DNA of 64,000 nucleotides from contig NZ_PVEN01000001.1 in NCBI RefSeq assembly GCF_002973525.1, forward strand, positions 1,178,001 through 1,242,000, given 5' to 3'. Under the pieces are notes generated by a model, which saw only the letters and a program-made list of their open reading frames with translations, was not told the origin of the DNA and ran no database searches. A program made the position numbers and the translations under genes. This document shows, in pieces, positions 54,692-63,890 of this stretch (its first letter is position 1; each line of letters opens with the position of its first letter). The DNA comes from Paraburkholderia sp. BL21I4N1 (GTDB taxonomy: Bacteria; Pseudomonadota; Gammaproteobacteria; Burkholderiales; Burkholderiaceae).

Positions 54692-56106
54692 AGCAGCCGA
54701 ATCTGCGCGTGCGGGTCGCGCTGTGGTTGCTGTTACCGCTGCTTCTGCTGCTCGCGTTCGACGCGTGGCTCACCTATCAACGCGCCATGAACGCGGCTCA
54801 CGACGCGTTCGACCGCACGCTCGAATTCTCGCTGCGTTCGATCCGCGACGGCATCCGTCTGCGCGACGGCGAAATCGAAGTGGACCTGCCGTATCTCGCG
54901 CTGGAAATGTTCGAATCGAACGGCGGCGGCAACATCTACTATCAGATTCGCGAGGAAAGTGGCCGCGTGGTGACGGGTTATCCCGATCTGCCGAACCCGC
55001 GCAAAGTGCCGTCCGAGCCTTACAGCGTGCAGTTTTACGACGACGAGTTTCGCGGCCGGCCGCTGCGTATCGCGATGCTCAGGTTGCCCGTGCATGACGT
55101 GCCGAGCGCGCAGACCCGGGTCGTTCTGGTTCGGGTCGGCGAAACGATCGAACCGCGTCAGGCGTTGGCGCGTGAGATTCTGATCGGTTCGTTGCAGCAG
55201 GAGTGTTTGCTGGTGGTGCTGGCGCTCGGCATTGTGTGGCTGGGTGTCGCGCGCGGCTTGCGGCCGCTGAATCGACTGTCGGCGAAAGTCGCCGCGCGTG
55301 CGGAAGACGATCCCGTGCCGCTCGATACGGTCGGCTTGCCGAGTGAAGTCACGCCGCTGGTCGATTCGATCAATCAGTACATCGGCCGTACGCAATTGAT
55401 GCAGTCATCGCGCCGGCGCTTTTTCAACGACGCCGCGCATCAGTTGAAAACGCCGCTGGCCGTGATTCAGGCGGAGTCTGAACTGGCGCTGCGCGATCTC
55501 GACGGCGGTGAAGAAAGCGCCGGCGGCAATCGTCGGCAAGGCGTGCATTTGCGGCGCCTGAACGGCGCGGTGCAGCAAGCGGTGCGGATCGTGCAGCAGT
55601 TGCTGTCGCTATCGCGGCTCGACGCGGACAGCGGCTACACCGTCAAGCATGCCGCGGTGCCGCTGCATAAAGTCGCGCGTAGCGTGACGCTCGACTGGTC
55701 GCCGGTGGCGCGTTCGCGTGGTATCGATCTGGGTTTCGAGCAGGAGGTACGGATCGGCGTGATGGGCCAGGTCGATCTGCTCGCGGAACTGGTCGGCAAT
55801 CTGATCGATAACGCGATCCGCTATGCCGGCGATGGCGCGGTGATTACCGTGCGGGTCGCGACCGAACGCGGGCAGCCGCTGTTGCAGGTGATCGATAACG
55901 GACCGGGCGTTGCCGTCGGCGAACGCGAGGCGGTGTTCGAGCGCTTCTATCGCAGCGAAGCGACGCAGGCGGTGGAGGGGAGCGGGCTGGGTTTGTCGAT
56001 CGTGCGGGAAATCGCGCGGGTGCACGGTGCGTTGATTGCGTTGACCGATGCGGACGGTGGCGGGCTGGTGGTGAGCGTGTTGTTTCCGCTGTGTGAGGGT
56101 GAATGA
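54688..56106 (+). CDS. Sensor histidine kinase (TctE-like)
   Basis: A 472-residue membrane kinase. An N-terminal helix (VALWLLLPLLLLLAFDAWL), a periplasmic domain of about 120 residues, a second helix (ECLLVVLALGIVWLGVA), HAMP-like region, the phospho-acceptor His in FFNDAAHQLKTPLAVI, N box ELVGNLIDNAIRYAG, and G boxes DNGPGV and GSGLGLSIV. The periplasmic TctE-type domain suggests it senses a small carboxylic or related solute. It is coupled to the response regulator by a 4-bp overlap. It ends 54 bp before the convergent nasS-like gene. Confidence 0.92.
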   Translation: MKQPNLRVRVALWLLLPLLLLLAFDAWLTYQRAMNAAHDAFDRTLEFSLRSIRDGIRLRDGEIEVDLPYLALEMFESNGGGNIYYQIREESGRVVTGYPDLPNPRKVPSEPYSVQFYDDEFRGRPLRIAMLRLPVHDVPSAQTRVVLVRVGETIEPRQALAREILIGSLQQECLLVVLALGIVWLGVARGLRPLNRLSAKVAARAEDDPVPLDTVGLPSEVTPLVDSINQYIGRTQLMQSSRRRFFNDAAHQLKTPLAVIQAESELALRDLDGGEESAGGNRRQGVHLRRLNGAVQQAVRIVQQLLSLSRLDADSGYTVKHAAVPLHKVARSVTLDWSPVARSRGIDLGFEQEVRIGVMGQVDLLAELVGNLIDNAIRYAGDGAVITVRVATERGQPLLQVIDNGPGVAVGEREAVFERFYRSEATQAVEGSGLGLSIVREIARVHGALIALTDADGGGLVVSVLFPLCEGE

Positions 56107-56160
56107 CGCTGCATGATTTCGTCATGCGTTTTTCAGTGCGGCGAGCACCTGCAGTCGAAC

Positions 56161-57315
56161 TCAACGCCGAATCGGAAACCTCATCGCATACGCTTCGGAT
56201 CGCGTGTCACGACCCCACTCCTTACCGTCGATCAACACGCGCGGCGCTGCGTTGTCGCGAGGCACCGCGACGTTCACGCAAGCAGCCGCCTCGCGATACA
56301 ACTGCGTCTGGTTGATCCGCGCCGCAATCGCGTCGTAGTCCGCGCGCGCGTCGATCATGCCCCATCGCTCGAATTGCGTGAGGAACCACGCGCCTTCGAA
56401 CGGATGCGGATAGTTGACCGCACCGTCATCGAAGAAACGCACCGGCAGGCCGCGCGGCGCGGACGCTGCGATGTCGCCACCCAGCCGCGCGGCAATCAGC
56501 GTCGCGTCGATACCGATGTAGTCGGGCCGCGCGAGCCAGTGCGCGATCTCGTTGCGATGCCCCGCGCCGTCGAGCCAGCGGCACGCTTCGAGCAAAGTTT
56601 GCACGAGCGCGCGGGCGGTATTCGGATGCGCCGCCGCGAAATCGCGCCGACAGGCCAGCACTTTCTCCGGGTGATCGGGCCATACCTCGCTCGAATAAGC
56701 CACCGTTTTACCGACCCCATCGGCCTCGGCCTGCGCGTTCCAGGGCTCACCGACACACAGGCCGTCGAGTTTGTCGTCGGCCAGCGCGGCGACCATTTGC
56801 GGCGGTGGAATCGCAACACTGTCGATATCGCGCAACGGATCCACCCCCTGCGACGCGAGCCAGTAATACAACCCCATCGCATGCGTGCCGGTCGGAAAGG
56901 TCTGCGCGAACACCGGCTTGCGACCGAGCGTCGCCAGTGCCTTGGGCAGCGTGCCATGCTCGGCGAGCGCGGCGGCGAGGCGATTCGACAGCGTAATAGC
57001 CTGGCCGTTGCGGTTCAGCACCATCAGCACGGCCATGTCCGTTTGCGGACCGCCCAAGCCCAATTGCACACCGTAGACGAGCCCGTACAGCGCGTGCGCC
57101 GCGTCGAGATCGCCGGACAACAGCTTGTCGCGCACGGCGGCCCACGACGGCTGGCGGCATAGCTCCAGGGTGAGCCCATGCGCGTGACCGAATTCGAGCA
57201 GCTTCGCGGCGATCAACGGCGCGGCGTCGGAGAGCGCCACGAAACCGAGCCGCACATGAGTCTTCTCGAGTTGACCCGACGAGGACGGCGCGGTGAAAGA
57301 GGCGGAAGAGTTCAT
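56161..57315 (-). CDS. nasS: NasS-like nitrate/nitrite sensor protein
   Basis: A 384-residue protein of the NrtA/CmpA/NasS family. No signal peptide is present, which separates NasS-type cytoplasmic sensors from periplasmic NrtA. Motifs: LGFVALSDAAPLIAA, HALYGLVYGVQLGLGGPQTDMAVLMVLN, and FPTGTHAMGLYYWLASQGVDP, then LDGLCVGEPWNAQAE. NasS binds nitrate or nitrite and holds NasT inactive until ligand binds. It lies 10 bp downstream of nasT on the same strand. No nitrate reductase or transporter gene is in the window. Confidence 0.87.
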   Translation of the reverse strand: MNSSASFTAPSSSGQLEKTHVRLGFVALSDAAPLIAAKLLEFGHAHGLTLELCRQPSWAAVRDKLLSGDLDAAHALYGLVYGVQLGLGGPQTDMAVLMVLNRNGQAITLSNRLAAALAEHGTLPKALATLGRKPVFAQTFPTGTHAMGLYYWLASQGVDPLRDIDSVAIPPPQMVAALADDKLDGLCVGEPWNAQAEADGVGKTVAYSSEVWPDHPEKVLACRRDFAAAHPNTARALVQTLLEACRWLDGAGHRNEIAHWLARPDYIGIDATLIAARLGGDIAASAPRGLPVRFFDDGAVNYPHPFEGAWFLTQFERWGMIDARADYDAIAARINQTQLYREAAACVNVAVPRDNAAPRVLIDGKEWGRDTRSEAYAMRFPIRR

Positions 57316-57325
57316 GAGCGGCGCT

Positions 57326-57910
57326 TCATTTGAGCAGGTCGGCCGTCGCGATGATCGCGCGCGCGACCTCGGCGAGTTTGACGCCCTGATTCATCGCGCG
57401 TTTGCGCAGGTTGGCGTAAGCGGCGGGTTCGGTGAGGTTCTGCTGGTCCATCAGCAGACGTTTGGCGCGATCGATCAGCTTGCGTTCGGCCAACTCGCTT
57501 TCGGCTTGCGCTAGGCGCTCGCGCAATTGCGATTCCTGTGCAAAGCGCGCGAGCGCGACTTCAAGGATCGGTGCGAGCCGCTCGGTGGCGAGGCCTTCCA
57601 CCAGATACGCGGTGACGCCCGCGCCGACCGCGTCGCGGATCAACTGCTGGTTGGCGTCGTGGCTGAACATCAGCACCGGACGCGGCGCGGTGGCGTTCAT
57701 CACCGCGAGTTGTTCGAGCGTATCGCGCGAGGGGGACTCCGTGTCGATGATGATGACATCGGGCCGCTCGCTTTCCACCACGCGATGCAGCGCTTGCGGC
57801 GTCGCCGTGCCGGCCAGCATGTCGTAGCCGAGCCGGGCGAGGGTGTCACGCAGATCGCCTATGGGCTTGTCGGTATCGGTGACGAGGAGAACACGCAGCA
57901 TGGAATCCAT
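57326..57910 (-). CDS. nasT: NasT-like ANTAR-domain antiterminator
   Basis: A 194-residue regulator: an N-terminal receiver-like domain (VLLVTDTDKPIGDLRDTL, IIIDTESPSRDTL, VLMFSHDANQQLI), with weak phosphorylation residues as known for NasT, and a C-terminal ANTAR domain (ERKLIDRAKRLLMDQQNLTEPAAYANLRKRAM). ANTAR proteins bind leader hairpins to prevent termination of nitrate-assimilation transcripts. The pair nasT-nasS is in the usual order. ATG at 57910 or 57901 are both possible; neither has a good ribosome-binding site. Confidence 0.9.
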   Translation of the reverse strand: MDSMLRVLLVTDTDKPIGDLRDTLARLGYDMLAGTATPQALHRVVESERPDVIIIDTESPSRDTLEQLAVMNATAPRPVLMFSHDANQQLIRDAVGAGVTAYLVEGLATERLAPILEVALARFAQESQLRERLAQAESELAERKLIDRAKRLLMDQQNLTEPAAYANLRKRAMNQGVKLAEVARAIIATADLLK

Positions 57911-57981
57911 TTATCGACGACTGGCCATGCTTAAAGCAATGGCTATGCCAGTTGCCGCATCGTGCGACGGCTTCAGCGCGG

Positions 57982-59946
57982 TCACGGTGTTGGCGCGACC
58001 GGGAGTCGTGCTGTCTGCACCCGCGCGGGGCATCCGGACGGCATGCACCGAAGCGGCGCATCGAGCCATGCGCGCAACGCGTCGGCGATTTCGTTGACGG
58101 TCGGTGCCCACGCGCCGGATTCACGTTGGCGGAACAACCGCATCGACGGATACCAAGGGCTGTCGGTGCGCTCGCTCAACCATCGCCATTCGCCGTGGGC
58201 GGGCACCATGACCCAGACCGGCAGTGCGGCCGCGCCGGCGAGATGGGCGACGGAGGTGTCGACGGTAATCAGCAGGTCGAGTGAATGCAGAATCGCCAGC
58301 GTGTCCGCAAAGTCGTGGATCAGCGGACCGAGTGTGTGCAGATTGGGGTACGTACTCGCCAGCGTCGCGCTGGCGTGTTCCTGTTCGCCTTTCTGCAGCG
58401 AATACCACGAGATATCCGCGAGCGCGAACAACGGTTTCAGCGCGTCGAGCCGTATCGAGCGAAAACGGTCGAGGGCGTGAGCCGGGTTGCCCGCCCATAC
58501 GACGCCGACACGTCTGCGTTTCGCGTTCAAGCCGCGTGGAGAGAGCGCGTCGAGGCGGGCATGCCAGTCGCGCGTCTTGCACGGATCCGCGATGAGGTAG
58601 GGCATGGCGATGGGCAGCATCGAGACGTCGAGTTTCATCGGCGCGGGCATGCTGAGCATCAGGCACTGGTAGTGGTACGGGCCCGGCGGCAGCGTGGTGA
58701 AAACGGCTCGCACGCCGGTCATGCTCGATGCGAGCGCAACGATCGGCTGGCTGACCAGCACATCTACCGTGGCGCCTTGTCGATGCAACCACGCCGCGAA
58801 TCGCAGGCACTGTATTTCGTCGCCGCGCCCTTGTTCGCCGATCAGCAGGAACTGGCGCCCTGCAACGGGCTCGCCTTGCCACTCGGGGAAGCTCGCGTGA
58901 ACCCGTTCTCGATCCTTGCCCGGTAGCGCGTAGAACCATTTATAACGCCGCCAGCCCGCCGCGAAATCGCCCAGGCCGAGTTGTACGCCGGCCAGTTGAA
59001 ACTGCAGGTAGGCGTTGTCGGGCAGTAGCCGCGCTGCTTCGAGACCGTGCGGCAGGCTCTCCGCGAGACAGCCGAGCATGCTCAGTGCGCGCGCCGCGTT
59101 GTGATGTAGCAGCGGATGATGCGGATCGACCGCGAGACCCTGTCGGGCGACGCTGAGCGCATCGCGGAAACGGTCGTGGCGGTTCAATACGAAGGCGAGC
59201 GATTTGAGCGACTCGGCGTGATGGGCGCAACGGGCTCTGAGTTGTTCGATCACCTCGTCGAGTTCGCGGTTGCGGTTGTCGCGGGCGAGCGCGCCGATCA
59301 GCTCGAAGCCGTCTTGCAGACGCGCCGGGTTCAGTGCCCATGCGCGTAGCCAGTGGTCGGCGGCGTCGCAAGTTTTGCCGAGTTCCGCGGCGATACGCGC
59401 TGCCGCGCGCAGGGCGTGATGCAGACCCGGTTCGATGTCAAGCGCGTGCTCGTAATGCGTGATCGCGTCCGTGAGTTTGCCGGCGAGCCGCAGACTGTCG
59501 GCGAGGTTGCGATGCAGGCTCGCTATATTGGCGCTGAGTTTCAACGCGCGACGGTAATACGTTTCGGCTGTTGCGTGATCGTCTTGCATTGCCGCGGCCA
59601 GGCCCGCGTGTTCCCATAACTCCGCGTGTTCCGGCGCGACTCGCACGGCCTGGGCGAGAAAGTAACGCGCGCGGTCCACTTCGCCGGTATGAATACACGC
59701 GAGGGCCATGCGATGCCATGCATGCGCAATGTGCGGATGCCGGAGCAGTACGCGGCAGTATGCGTTCATCGCCGCATTCATGCGACGGGCGGAAAAAAGA
59801 ATGTCGGCTTGCGCGATGAGCGTGTCGACATCCGCGGCGGTTTCGTCGCGATCCAGAAAGGAGAGGCTTGGCTTCGACACGCGACTGGTATTTCCGTAAA
59901 GCGATGTGCGTGGAACGCGAGTTTCCGATGCGATTGCCGCAGGCAA
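57982..59946 (-). CDS. TPR protein with C-terminal glycosyltransferase-like domain
   Basis: A 654-residue soluble protein. Residues about 60-330 hold at least five tetratricopeptide repeats (for example AWHRMALACIHTGEVDRARYFLAQAVRVAPEHAELW, SLHRNLADSLRLAGKLTDAITHYEHAL). The C-terminal 260 residues resemble the GT9/OGT-like half of Burkholderia TPR glycosyltransferase-like proteins (LLIGEQGRGDEIQCLRFAAWL, WAGNPAHALDRFRSIRL, LLITVDTSVAHLAGAAALPVWV). It may modify a surface glycan or protein. The start is a TTG at 59946 and is uncertain. Confidence 0.8.
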   Translation of the reverse strand: MPAAIASETRVPRTSLYGNTSRVSKPSLSFLDRDETAADVDTLIAQADILFSARRMNAAMNAYCRVLLRHPHIAHAWHRMALACIHTGEVDRARYFLAQAVRVAPEHAELWEHAGLAAAMQDDHATAETYYRRALKLSANIASLHRNLADSLRLAGKLTDAITHYEHALDIEPGLHHALRAAARIAAELGKTCDAADHWLRAWALNPARLQDGFELIGALARDNRNRELDEVIEQLRARCAHHAESLKSLAFVLNRHDRFRDALSVARQGLAVDPHHPLLHHNAARALSMLGCLAESLPHGLEAARLLPDNAYLQFQLAGVQLGLGDFAAGWRRYKWFYALPGKDRERVHASFPEWQGEPVAGRQFLLIGEQGRGDEIQCLRFAAWLHRQGATVDVLVSQPIVALASSMTGVRAVFTTLPPGPYHYQCLMLSMPAPMKLDVSMLPIAMPYLIADPCKTRDWHARLDALSPRGLNAKRRRVGVVWAGNPAHALDRFRSIRLDALKPLFALADISWYSLQKGEQEHASATLASTYPNLHTLGPLIHDFADTLAILHSLDLLITVDTSVAHLAGAAALPVWVMVPAHGEWRWLSERTDSPWYPSMRLFRQRESGAWAPTVNEIADALRAWLDAPLRCMPSGCPARVQTARLPVAPTP

Positions 59947-59991
59947 ATGCTCGAAGCGCTCGCGTTCCGACGTCGGGTGGCTCTGTGACGT

Positions 59992-62166
59992 CTATTGGTA
60001 GTAGTACAACGAGACCGCCTTGATCGACACGTTATCGATCGCCGAGGCGCTGCTCACCAGCACGTAGTAAGTGCCGACTCCAACGCCATTCACCGCGCAG
60101 ACGGCCGGCTTTCCGCCCGACATAACGGCAGTACAACTCGGGTCGGCCATCAAAGCCGTATCACGTTTCAGCGACATCGTGGCGACGTCGCGGGGTGTGT
60201 CGGGCGACAGGGTGAAGGTCAGACTTTTTACGCCCACCGGCGCCACCGAACTTCTCACGCCCGGCGGAATCGTCACCGAAAAATACTGCTTGTCGCCGGC
60301 AGCCATCGGCAATCTCACTGCGCTGCCGTCGTCGGAAAGGTTCGTGACTCGCATGGGCTCGACCTCGAAGGGACGCGTCACTTTGCTGATGCCGCCGTTG
60401 GCATCCGTCACCGTCAGCGTGAATTCGTAGGTGCCGGGTTGCTCGAAATCGAGCTCGGGGTTGGTCGATTTCGTGTTGACCGTGTTGCCCGCCGCCGTGC
60501 CGAAGTTCCATGTCCATGAGCGGATCGGCACGCCGCGCGCGGTCGACAGATCGGTGCACGAGACATGCATTAACTTGTCGCTTTGCTTGCAGCTGAAGTT
60601 CGCCGCCGCCGGAATTTTCCCGAGCCTTGCCGCCGTCACGGCGGCGGTTGCGTCCAGAATGCCGGCGCCGATCGGCTGGTCCGGCGCGCCGCCGGGAAAA
60701 GGCTGCGTGTTCTGCGCGAGCAGGGTGCGCAATTCGATCGGCGTAAACGGGGTGGGCGCCACCGACTGGATCAGCGCGATCACCCCGCTCACCGCCGGCG
60801 CCGCCATCGACGTGCCGGAGGCATAGGCATACCCTTCGGTGCCGGGCTTCGCGGTGCCGTTGTTGTAGGTCGACCAGATCGAGTCGCCGGGTGCGGCGAT
60901 GTCCACCGTCGGACCATAGTTCGAGCTGACCCATCGCGAGCCCCACCGGTTGCTGCCGCCGACGCTGATGACGTTACGGCAGTTGGCGGGCGAAAAATTC
61001 GTCGCGCTCGTGGAATTGTTGCCCGCCGCCGCGACCACGCTGACGCCGCGCGAGACGGCGAAGTCGAGCGCATTCTGCAACGTGGTTTCGCAACTGCCCA
61101 GGCCGCCCAGGCTCAGGTTAATGACTTTCGCCGGGTGCGTGTTGGCGGGCACGCCCGACACCGTGCCGCCGGCCGCCCAGACAATGCCGTCGGCGATGTC
61201 GGACGTATAGCCCCTGCCGCAGGCGTTCATCACCCGCACCGGTACGACCCTGGCGCCGGGCGCGATGCCGGCGCCGCCGTAGCCGTTGTTGGTCAGCGCG
61301 GCCGCGATGCCCGCGACATGCGTGCCGTGCCAGTCGACCGCGCAGGACTCGCCGAGGATGCCGGGGTTGGTCCCGTTGCCGCCGCGATTGGTCGAGGTGA
61401 AGTCGTAACCGGGCAGGATGTTCGCGTTCAGGTCGGCATGGCTGGTGGTGCCGTTATCGACCACCGCGATCACCACGCCGGCGCCGTTCGACATATCCCA
61501 TGCGCCTTCGGCGCGAATGCCCGGATAGCTGTTGCCGACCTTCTGGTTCGAACTCAAACTCCATTGCTTGCTGTAGTCCGGGTCGTTCGGCGCCATCGTC
61601 GTCGACATCTCGCGATCGGCCTCGATATAGTCGACGTTGGGGTCGGACGCGATGGCGCGCATGAACGCCTTCGCTTCTTTCATGTTCAGCTTGCGGTCGG
61701 TCGTGACGACGTCGGCTCCAATGCCGGTACGGCGGACATGCCGCGCTTTCGCGGGGAACGCCCCCGACAGTCTCTGCAGTCTCGATTGCACCGCCGAGGT
61801 CGAGTTGCGTTCGGTCGTGCCGTCACGGTATCTGACGATGAAGCGGTCATTGCTGGCGTCGGCCTCGAGTCCGTCGGTATTCATTTTTAACGACAGCGCG
61901 AGGGGCACGGTGGCCGATGCCGCGGCGAGTGCGGCCGAGGTTTCGACGTCGGCCTTGGCGTCAGGCGTGGCGGCTTCGCCGCTCGCGCCTGAGCCGTTTA
62001 TGCTGCTGCCGTTGCTTCCGCCGCAGGCGGCGAAGGTCAGCGAAAGCGATAGCGCGGCGGCTTTGACTAGCGCCCGGCGTGCGGTGACGGCTGATCGCGA
62101 CGTGGCCATTGCCGCGATCGTTGTGCGGAACGTCTGGATCCCGCTTTCATCTCTCTCTTTTTGCAT
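59992..62166 (-). CDS. Exported subtilisin-like serine protease (S8) with PKD domain
   Basis: A 724-residue secreted protease. An N-terminal signal ends in a lipobox-like FAACGGS, so it is probably a lipoprotein. A prodomain of about 110 residues is followed by the S8 catalytic domain with Asp in VIAVVDNGT, His in DWHGTHVAGIAAAL, the oxyanion Asn in VAAAGNNS and Ser in ASGTSMAAPAVSGV. A PKD-type domain (GTYEFTLTVTDANGG) and a C-terminal PPC-like domain complete it. GAGGT lies about 8 nt before the ATG. The architecture resembles the MprA-type extracellular serine proteases of Burkholderia, which act in nutrient acquisition; function here is inferred. Confidence 0.9.
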   Translation of the reverse strand: MQKERDESGIQTFRTTIAAMATSRSAVTARRALVKAAALSLSLTFAACGGSNGSSINGSGASGEAATPDAKADVETSAALAAASATVPLALSLKMNTDGLEADASNDRFIVRYRDGTTERNSTSAVQSRLQRLSGAFPAKARHVRRTGIGADVVTTDRKLNMKEAKAFMRAIASDPNVDYIEADREMSTTMAPNDPDYSKQWSLSSNQKVGNSYPGIRAEGAWDMSNGAGVVIAVVDNGTTSHADLNANILPGYDFTSTNRGGNGTNPGILGESCAVDWHGTHVAGIAAALTNNGYGGAGIAPGARVVPVRVMNACGRGYTSDIADGIVWAAGGTVSGVPANTHPAKVINLSLGGLGSCETTLQNALDFAVSRGVSVVAAAGNNSTSATNFSPANCRNVISVGGSNRWGSRWVSSNYGPTVDIAAPGDSIWSTYNNGTAKPGTEGYAYASGTSMAAPAVSGVIALIQSVAPTPFTPIELRTLLAQNTQPFPGGAPDQPIGAGILDATAAVTAARLGKIPAAANFSCKQSDKLMHVSCTDLSTARGVPIRSWTWNFGTAAGNTVNTKSTNPELDFEQPGTYEFTLTVTDANGGISKVTRPFEVEPMRVTNLSDDGSAVRLPMAAGDKQYFSVTIPPGVRSSVAPVGVKSLTFTLSPDTPRDVATMSLKRDTALMADPSCTAVMSGGKPAVCAVNGVGVGTYYVLVSSASAIDNVSIKAVSLYYYQ

Positions 62167-62612
62167 CTTGTTCTACCTCGTGCGACAAATGAAAATGACT
62201 GTCTCGCCTGATGCCCTTTTCGTTCGGCGACATCAGGATGGCTAACTAATCACTGCTGCCAACCGCCGTGACGCGCGTTGCTCTTTCGCCGCGATGAAGT
62301 GAGCTATCGCGGTTTCGCTGGGCAGTTAAAAAATTAGCTCGAACAGGAGATTAAATATCCTGACGAAGTTAGGCAATCAGGTATTTCTTTTTGTGTGTCG
62401 GAGGAATTACCTGGCGCGTAGGACTGAACGCTTGGCGGGCTGTGCAGGCGTGTACAGGCCGCGTCCTGAATGGACGCGGCGGGAGGGCGGTGGAGGGATC
62501 GAACGAAAATGAGCCGGTTTTGAGTCGGCCGGCGTGGCGCCTGTCAGTCAACAGCCAGCCGCTTGCTTCCAGTGCGCGGCTTCAGTGGAAGGGCAATGAC
62601 AAACCGGTCTCG
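62167..62612. other. Intergenic region, no gene recognised
   Basis: About 450 bp between the protease and the MFS gene, both on the minus strand. It holds a 9-bp hairpin (62458-62480) but no convincing reading frame or promoter pair. Confidence 0.45.
62458..62480. repeat. Perfect 9-bp hairpin
   Basis: GCCGCGTCC, loop TGAAT, GGACGCGGC. No T run on either strand. Confidence 0.5.
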
Positions 62613-63890
62613 TCAATTCCAGCGGTCATAGCTCCGGGGCGAAAACAGCAGACTTAGCCCAATCATCGCGGCGACGCTCGCGGCCAGCATCACCCACGCG
62701 GCCCCGAAACTGCCGGTCCAACCGCGCACCATGCCGGCGAGCATCGGCGCGATCGCGGCGACCACGAAGCCGACTCCCTGCGTGAAGGCGACCAGCTTGC
62801 CGGCGACGCGATGGTCGGGCGAATGATCCATCGCGGTGACGAGCGTCAGCGAGAACGTACCGCCGAGCCCCGCACCGGCAACCCCAACCCACAGCCATGC
62901 CGCGGTGTCGGGACACACAATCAGACCGAGCAGTCCGGTGAGTTGGGCGGACAGGCCGAGCACCAGCCATGGCCGCCGATCCCGGAACGACGCGGCGGCA
63001 AGCGGCAACAGCAAGGCCGCGGCGGCCTGGAACACCGTCATGCCGGCCAGCAGCGCACCACTATCGGTGACGCTGACGCCCCGTTGCTGATAGAACGCTG
63101 GGAGCCACGCGACCAGGCTGGTGTAACCGCCGTTGACGATGCCGAAGAACAGGCCCAGTGTCCACGCGCGGCGTTTGCGCCAGAGCGGGGCGTGGGCGGT
63201 GCAAGCGTGGGGAGGGACGTGCGCAGGGTGCTGCGTCGACGGTTGATTCGGCGGCTGGCTCGCAGACCCACCCGAACGCCACCGATTCAATCCCAGCCAG
63301 CAAACCAGCGCAACCACCGCGGGCAACGCCCACACCGCGAGTCCGGCGTGCCACGAACCCAGCGCATGGCTCACCCACGGGCTCAGCCGTGCGCCAAGCC
63401 CGCCACCGCCCATGATCGATGCCGAGAACACGCCCATGGCAAGCGGCACCCGCGAGTGAAAACGCTGCTTCATCACGGCCGGCAACAACGCCTGCACGGC
63501 GGCGACGCCGACTCCGGCGAGCGCGGCCGTCAGCAACAGCGCGGCGCCGCTGCCAGCCGCCCAGCGCGAGCCGCACGCGAGCGCGATCGCCAGCAAACCC
63601 AGTGCGACGCCACGCGTTTCGCCGAGCACGCGGGTCAGCGCGCTGGCGCCGAATGCACCGATGCCCATCGCCACCACCGGCAAACTGGTCAGCAACGACG
63701 CGCCATAGAAGCTCAGGCCGGTGGCCGCGCGGATCGTGGTCATCAATGGGCTGATCGACGTCAGTAACGGCCGCAGATTCACGCCGATGACGACGATCGC
63801 GCCGAGCCACAACGCGTCCCGCCAGGTGAGCGTTCGGGATGCGTCGTTCGCATGGCGAGGGGTAGGGCTGGCGCTGGAGGGCGAATTCAC
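62613..63890 (-). CDS. MFS transporter, CynX/NimT-like family
   Basis: A 425-residue carrier of the cyanate permease (CynX) branch with 12 predicted helices. WLGAIVVIGVNLRPLLTSISPLM opens helix 1, with the family's VNLRP motif. The 2/3 loop (ASALTRVLGETRG) is followed by a long charged central loop with a Ser/Pro/His stretch at 215-250, then GIVNGGYTSLVAWLPAFYQQRG. Members carry cyanate, nitroimidazole or unknown anions. GTG at 63890 is used because it precedes a normal N-terminus; an ATG at 63968 adds 26 residues. Neither start has a clear ribosome-binding site. No cyanase is adjacent. Confidence 0.82.
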   Translation of the reverse strand: MNSPSSASPTPRHANDASRTLTWRDALWLGAIVVIGVNLRPLLTSISPLMTTIRAATGLSFYGASLLTSLPVVAMGIGAFGASALTRVLGETRGVALGLLAIALACGSRWAAGSGAALLLTAALAGVGVAAVQALLPAVMKQRFHSRVPLAMGVFSASIMGGGGLGARLSPWVSHALGSWHAGLAVWALPAVVALVCWLGLNRWRSGGSASQPPNQPSTQHPAHVPPHACTAHAPLWRKRRAWTLGLFFGIVNGGYTSLVAWLPAFYQQRGVSVTDSGALLAGMTVFQAAAALLLPLAAASFRDRRPWLVLGLSAQLTGLLGLIVCPDTAAWLWVGVAGAGLGGTFSLTLVTAMDHSPDHRVAGKLVAFTQGVGFVVAAIAPMLAGMVRGWTGSFGAAWVMLAASVAAMIGLSLLFSPRSYDRWN

